Shown: in pieces, positions 24,481 through 26,486 of the stretch
How positions within the stretch are numbered: the stretch's first letter is position 1
Layout of the letters: each line of letters starts with the position of its first letter
Source of the DNA: an uncultured Prevotella sp.
GTDB taxonomy: Bacteria; Bacteroidota; Bacteroidia; Bacteroidales; Bacteroidaceae
Length of the DNA: 26,486 nucleotides
NCBI GenBank assembly: GCA_934202525.1
Contig: CAKPYB010000040.1
Span: 1-26,486, forward strand
Direction: 5' to 3'
Notes under the pieces: generated by a model
Databases searched by the model: none
Seen by the model: only the letters and a program-made list of their open reading frames with translations
What the model was told of the DNA's origin: nothing
Position numbers and translations under genes: made by a program

Positions 24481-24527
24481 CACACCGAAATAAAGATTAA
24501 CAAGTAAAATTAGTAAAAAATAAAGAA

Positions 24528-24812
24528 ATGACCAAAGCAGATATCATTAATGAGGTAGCTATCGCTACTGGTATGCCTAAGAAAGAAGTAGGTACTGTAG
24601 TAGAGGCTTTTATGGAAGAGGTTAAGAAGTGCCTCATCGAAAAGAAGGACAATGTATACTTGCGTGGCTTCGGCAGCTTCAACATCAAGCATCGTGCTGC
24701 TAAGACTGCCCGTAACATCTCTAAGAATACAACCATCACCATTCCAGCTCACGACTTGCCAAGTTTCAAGCCATCAAAGAGCTTCATCGAGGAGATGCAG
24801 AACGCTCAGTAA
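24528..24812 (+). CDS. HU/IHF family DNA-binding protein
   Basis: A 94-residue nucleoid protein of standard length. It has the two N-terminal helices (MTKADIINEVAIATGMPKKE), the family signature strand VYLRGFGSFNIKHRAAKTAR, the flexible arm (NISKNTTITIPAHDLPSFKPS, shown only in part) with Pro at the DNA-intercalating position, and the C-terminal helix. It bends and compacts DNA as a dimer. It leads a rightward group with the small basic peptide gene and RNase G. It belongs to the ordinary HU branch, unlike the HU-wHTH protein at 2912-3574. Confidence 0.93.
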   Translation: MTKADIINEVAIATGMPKKEVGTVVEAFMEEVKKCLIEKKDNVYLRGFGSFNIKHRAAKTARNISKNTTITIPAHDLPSFKPSKSFIEEMQNAQ

Positions 24813-24877
24813 TACTGCTGGACAGGAAGAGAGAAATATCATTTTTTATAATAACAATATTTTAAAATTTTAAAATC

Positions 24878-24967
24878 ATGCCAAACGGAAAGAAAAAGAA
24901 GGGCCACAAGATGGCTACTCACAAGCGTAAAAAGAGATTACGTAAGAACAGACATAAGAGCAAGTAA
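24878..24967 (+). CDS. 29-residue very basic peptide, AURKAIP1/COX24-like small ribosomal protein
   Basis: The frame starts MPNGKKKKGHKMATHK and continues RKKRLRKNRHKSK to TAA; about 60 per cent of residues are Lys, Arg or His. The pattern M-x-x-(H/K)-K-x-(K/R)-K-x-L-R-(K/R)-x-R is that of the AURKAIP1/COX24 domain, found in mitochondrial mS38 and in the tiny mycobacterial ribosomal protein bS22. I therefore call it a probable small-subunit ribosomal peptide. The gene follows HU by 65 bp in an AT-rich spacer with no separate promoter visible and precedes RNase G. It is shorter than most gene finders accept. Alternative: a free nucleic-acid-binding peptide. Confidence 0.78.
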   Translation: MPNGKKKKGHKMATHKRKKRLRKNRHKSK

Positions 24968-24968
24968 G

Positions 24969-25017
24969 CTAGCATTGTAGCTAGTCTACTATAGCTCTCG
25001 GTCAGTTCGTGACTGAG
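24969..25017 (+). promoter_or_regulatory. Two hairpins between the basic peptide gene and rng
   Basis: CTAGC (24969-24973) pairs with GCTAG (24980-24984). CTCGGTCA (24997-25004) pairs with TGACTGAG (25010-25017) around GTTCG, with one wobble. They lead directly into the terminator-like hairpin at 25019. Confidence 0.55.
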
Positions 25018-25018
25018 G

Positions 25019-25059
25019 GGGTGTGTCAGTTCAGATATGGAATGACATACCCTTTTTTT
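25019..25059 (+). terminator. Intrinsic terminator or attenuator before rng
   Basis: GGGTGTGTCA (25019-25028) pairs with TGACATACCC (25043-25052) with one G-T pair, followed by seven T. It ends 33 nt before the rng start codon. No TAnnTTTG promoter lies between it and rng, so rng may depend on read-through. Confidence 0.82.
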
Positions 25060-25092
25060 GTATTAACTTAAAGTAAAAAGATTATTGAAGAT

Positions 25093-26486
25093 ATGACAAG
25101 CGAAGTTGTAATTGATGTCCAACAGAAAGACATCTCTATAGCACTCATGGAGGACAAGCAGCTGGTGGAATACCAGAACGAACCTCGTGAGGCATCGTTC
25201 TCTGTGGGCAACATCTACATCGCAAAGGTAAAAAAACTGATGCCGGGTCTTAACGCCTGCTTCGTGGATGTAGGTTATGAACGCGACGCCTTTCTTCATT
25301 ATCTTGATCTAGGAAGTCATTTTAATTCCTACCAGAAGTACCTTAAACAAGTACAGAGCGACAGAAAGAAACTTTTCCCATTCTCTAAAGCCAGCAAAAT
25401 GCCTGAATTGGAAAAGGACGGCAGCATACAGAATGTGCTCAAAGCAGGACAGGAAGTGCTGGTACAAATCGTAAAGGAACCAATCTCTACCAAGGGACCT
25501 CGACTCACAGGCGAAATCTCATTCGCGGGCCGATACCTGGTACTCATGCCATTCGGTGATAAAGTTTCTGTCTCGTCGAAAATTAAAAGCGGTGAAGAAC
25601 GCTCCCGACTCAAACAACTCATTCACAGCATCAAACCAAAGAATTGCGGTATTATCGTCCGCACTGTGGCTGAGGGAAAGAAAGTCGCTGAGCTCGATGC
25701 TGAGCTGAAAGTCCTGGTGAAGCGATGGGAGGATGCTATCGCCAAGGTACAGAAGACCCAGCAGCGCCCGCAACTTGCATTCGAGGAGACCGGAAGAGCC
25801 GTTGCTCTCTTGCGTGACTTGTTTAACCCATCTTACGAGAACATCTACGTGAACAACGAAGATGTGATGAACGAGGTGAAGAACTATGTTTCTCTAATAG
25901 CCCCTGAAAAGGCGGGCATAGTTAAGCTCTACACCGGTAAGGTGCCTATCTTCGACAATTTCAGCATCACCAAGCAGATTAAAGCTGGCTTTGGTCGTGT
26001 TGTTAACTACAAGCACGGTGCTTATCTCATCATCGAGCACACCGAGGCCTTGCATGTTGTCGATGTAAACAGTGGTAACAGAACTCGTGAGAAAGGTCAG
26101 GAAGCAAATGCACTGGATGTAAACCTCGGCGCTGCCGATGAGTTGGCAAGACAATTGCGCCTCCGAGATATGGGAGGTATCATTGTTGTCGACTTCATCG
26201 ACATGAACCTTGCCGAAGACCGACAGCTGCTCTATGAACGCATGTGCAAGAACATGCAGAAGGACCGTGCCAAGCACAACATCCTGCCATTGAGCAAGTT
26301 CGGACTGATGCAGATTACACGCCAGCGTGTACGTCCGGCTATGGATGTGAATGTAGATGAAACCTGCCCTACCTGTTTCGGTACGGGCAAGATCAAGTCT
26401 AGCATCCTCTTCACCGACCAGTTGGAAAGAAAAATCGACCGCCTAGTCAACAAGATCGGCGTCAAGAAATTCACTTTGTATGTGAA
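25093..26486 (+). CDS. rng: Ribonuclease G/E family endoribonuclease, N-terminal 464 residues (3' end outside window)
   Basis: The ATG at 25093 opens a frame that runs off the window. The protein starts MTSEVVIDVQQKDISIALME, then GNIYIAKVKKLMPGLNACFVDVGYERDAFLH, quoted here as the S1 RNA-binding region start (residues about 38-70). The 5'-sensor/RNase H-like part follows (TKGPRLTGEISFAGRYLVLMP shown in part), and the DNase I-like catalytic core carries both metal-binding Asp residues in HVVDVNSGNRTREKGQEAN and GGIIVVDFIDM, with ITRQRVRP and the zinc-link CPTCFGTG. It cuts single-stranded AU-rich RNA and matures 16S rRNA ends in relatives. Placement behind a probable ribosomal peptide gene fits that role. 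Confidence 0.95.
   Translation, partial: MTSEVVIDVQQKDISIALMEDKQLVEYQNEPREASFSVGNIYIAKVKKLMPGLNACFVDVGYERDAFLHYLDLGSHFNSYQKYLKQVQSDRKKLFPFSKASKMPELEKDGSIQNVLKAGQEVLVQIVKEPISTKGPRLTGEISFAGRYLVLMPFGDKVSVSSKIKSGEERSRLKQLIHSIKPKNCGIIVRTVAEGKKVAELDAELKVLVKRWEDAIAKVQKTQQRPQLAFEETGRAVALLRDLFNPSYENIYVNNEDVMNEVKNYVSLIAPEKAGIVKLYTGKVPIFDNFSITKQIKAGFGRVVNYKHGAYLIIEHTEALHVVDVNSGNRTREKGQEANALDVNLGAADELARQLRLRDMGGIIVVDFIDMNLAEDRQLLYERMCKNMQKDRAKHNILPLSKFGLMQITRQRVRPAMDVNVDETCPTCFGTGKIKSSILFTDQLERKIDRLVNKIGVKKFTLYV

Overview
The window reads as a chromosomal segment of a Bacteroidota member, most likely a gut or oral Prevotella/Segatella. The evidence is the many Bacteroidota-type promoters (TAnnTTTG at -7, TTTG or TTG about 20 nt upstream), the near absence of Shine-Dalgarno sites, an HU-wHTH fusion protein, the RPRRFGKS-type AAA-ATPase/PD-(D/E)XK protein, and the cluster glmS - purF-like - carA - carB. 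The species call is inference.

Left part (1-4578): the tail of an HD-domain hydrolase, then leftward genes for a beta-carbonic anhydrase, a PHP phosphoesterase, an O6-alkylguanine repair methyltransferase, an HU-wHTH DNA-binding protein and a HigA-type antitoxin without a toxin. The HU-wHTH gene is bracketed by repeats: a dense array of about fifteen 22/23-bp units fills the gap between the 2575 region and its stop codon, and a 33-bp tandem repeat lies just upstream of its promoter. A 44-codon gene at 4444 resembles the tail of small RelB-like antitoxins, again with no toxin.

Accessory island (about 4750-11640): a strongly folded 122-nt inverted-repeat element precedes the 5' third of a type III Mod methyltransferase gene that stops abruptly. 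A frameshifted 3' remnant of the matching type III Res gene lies 3.5 kb downstream. Between the two remnants sits a complete three-gene operon: a cytosine-5 DNA methyltransferase, a PD-(D/E)XK restriction endonuclease, and an AT-rich RES-domain protein (NAD+-consuming toxin fold) that overlaps the endonuclease gene by 4 nt. One restriction-modification system thus appears to have replaced the middle of another, bringing a possible suicide effector. A leftward AAA-ATPase/PD-(D/E)XK gene closes the island.

Core part (11834-26486): leftward carbamoyl-phosphate synthase genes (carB, carA), a long amidophosphoribosyltransferase-like gene, glmS preceded by a Wza-like export lipoprotein gene, pyruvate kinase, and a two-gene operon for a TPM-domain protein and LemA. 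GlmS, the PurF-like protein and CarA are all glutamine amidotransferases, so this block channels glutamine nitrogen into amino sugars, purines and pyrimidines/arginine. Divergently, rightward genes encode an HU/IHF-type protein, a 29-residue very basic AURKAIP1/COX24-like peptide (a probable small ribosomal protein) and the start of RNase G, which runs off the window. Three hairpins, the last a textbook terminator, lie between the small peptide gene and the RNase G gene. I saw no rRNA, tRNA, CRISPR array or intact insertion sequence.
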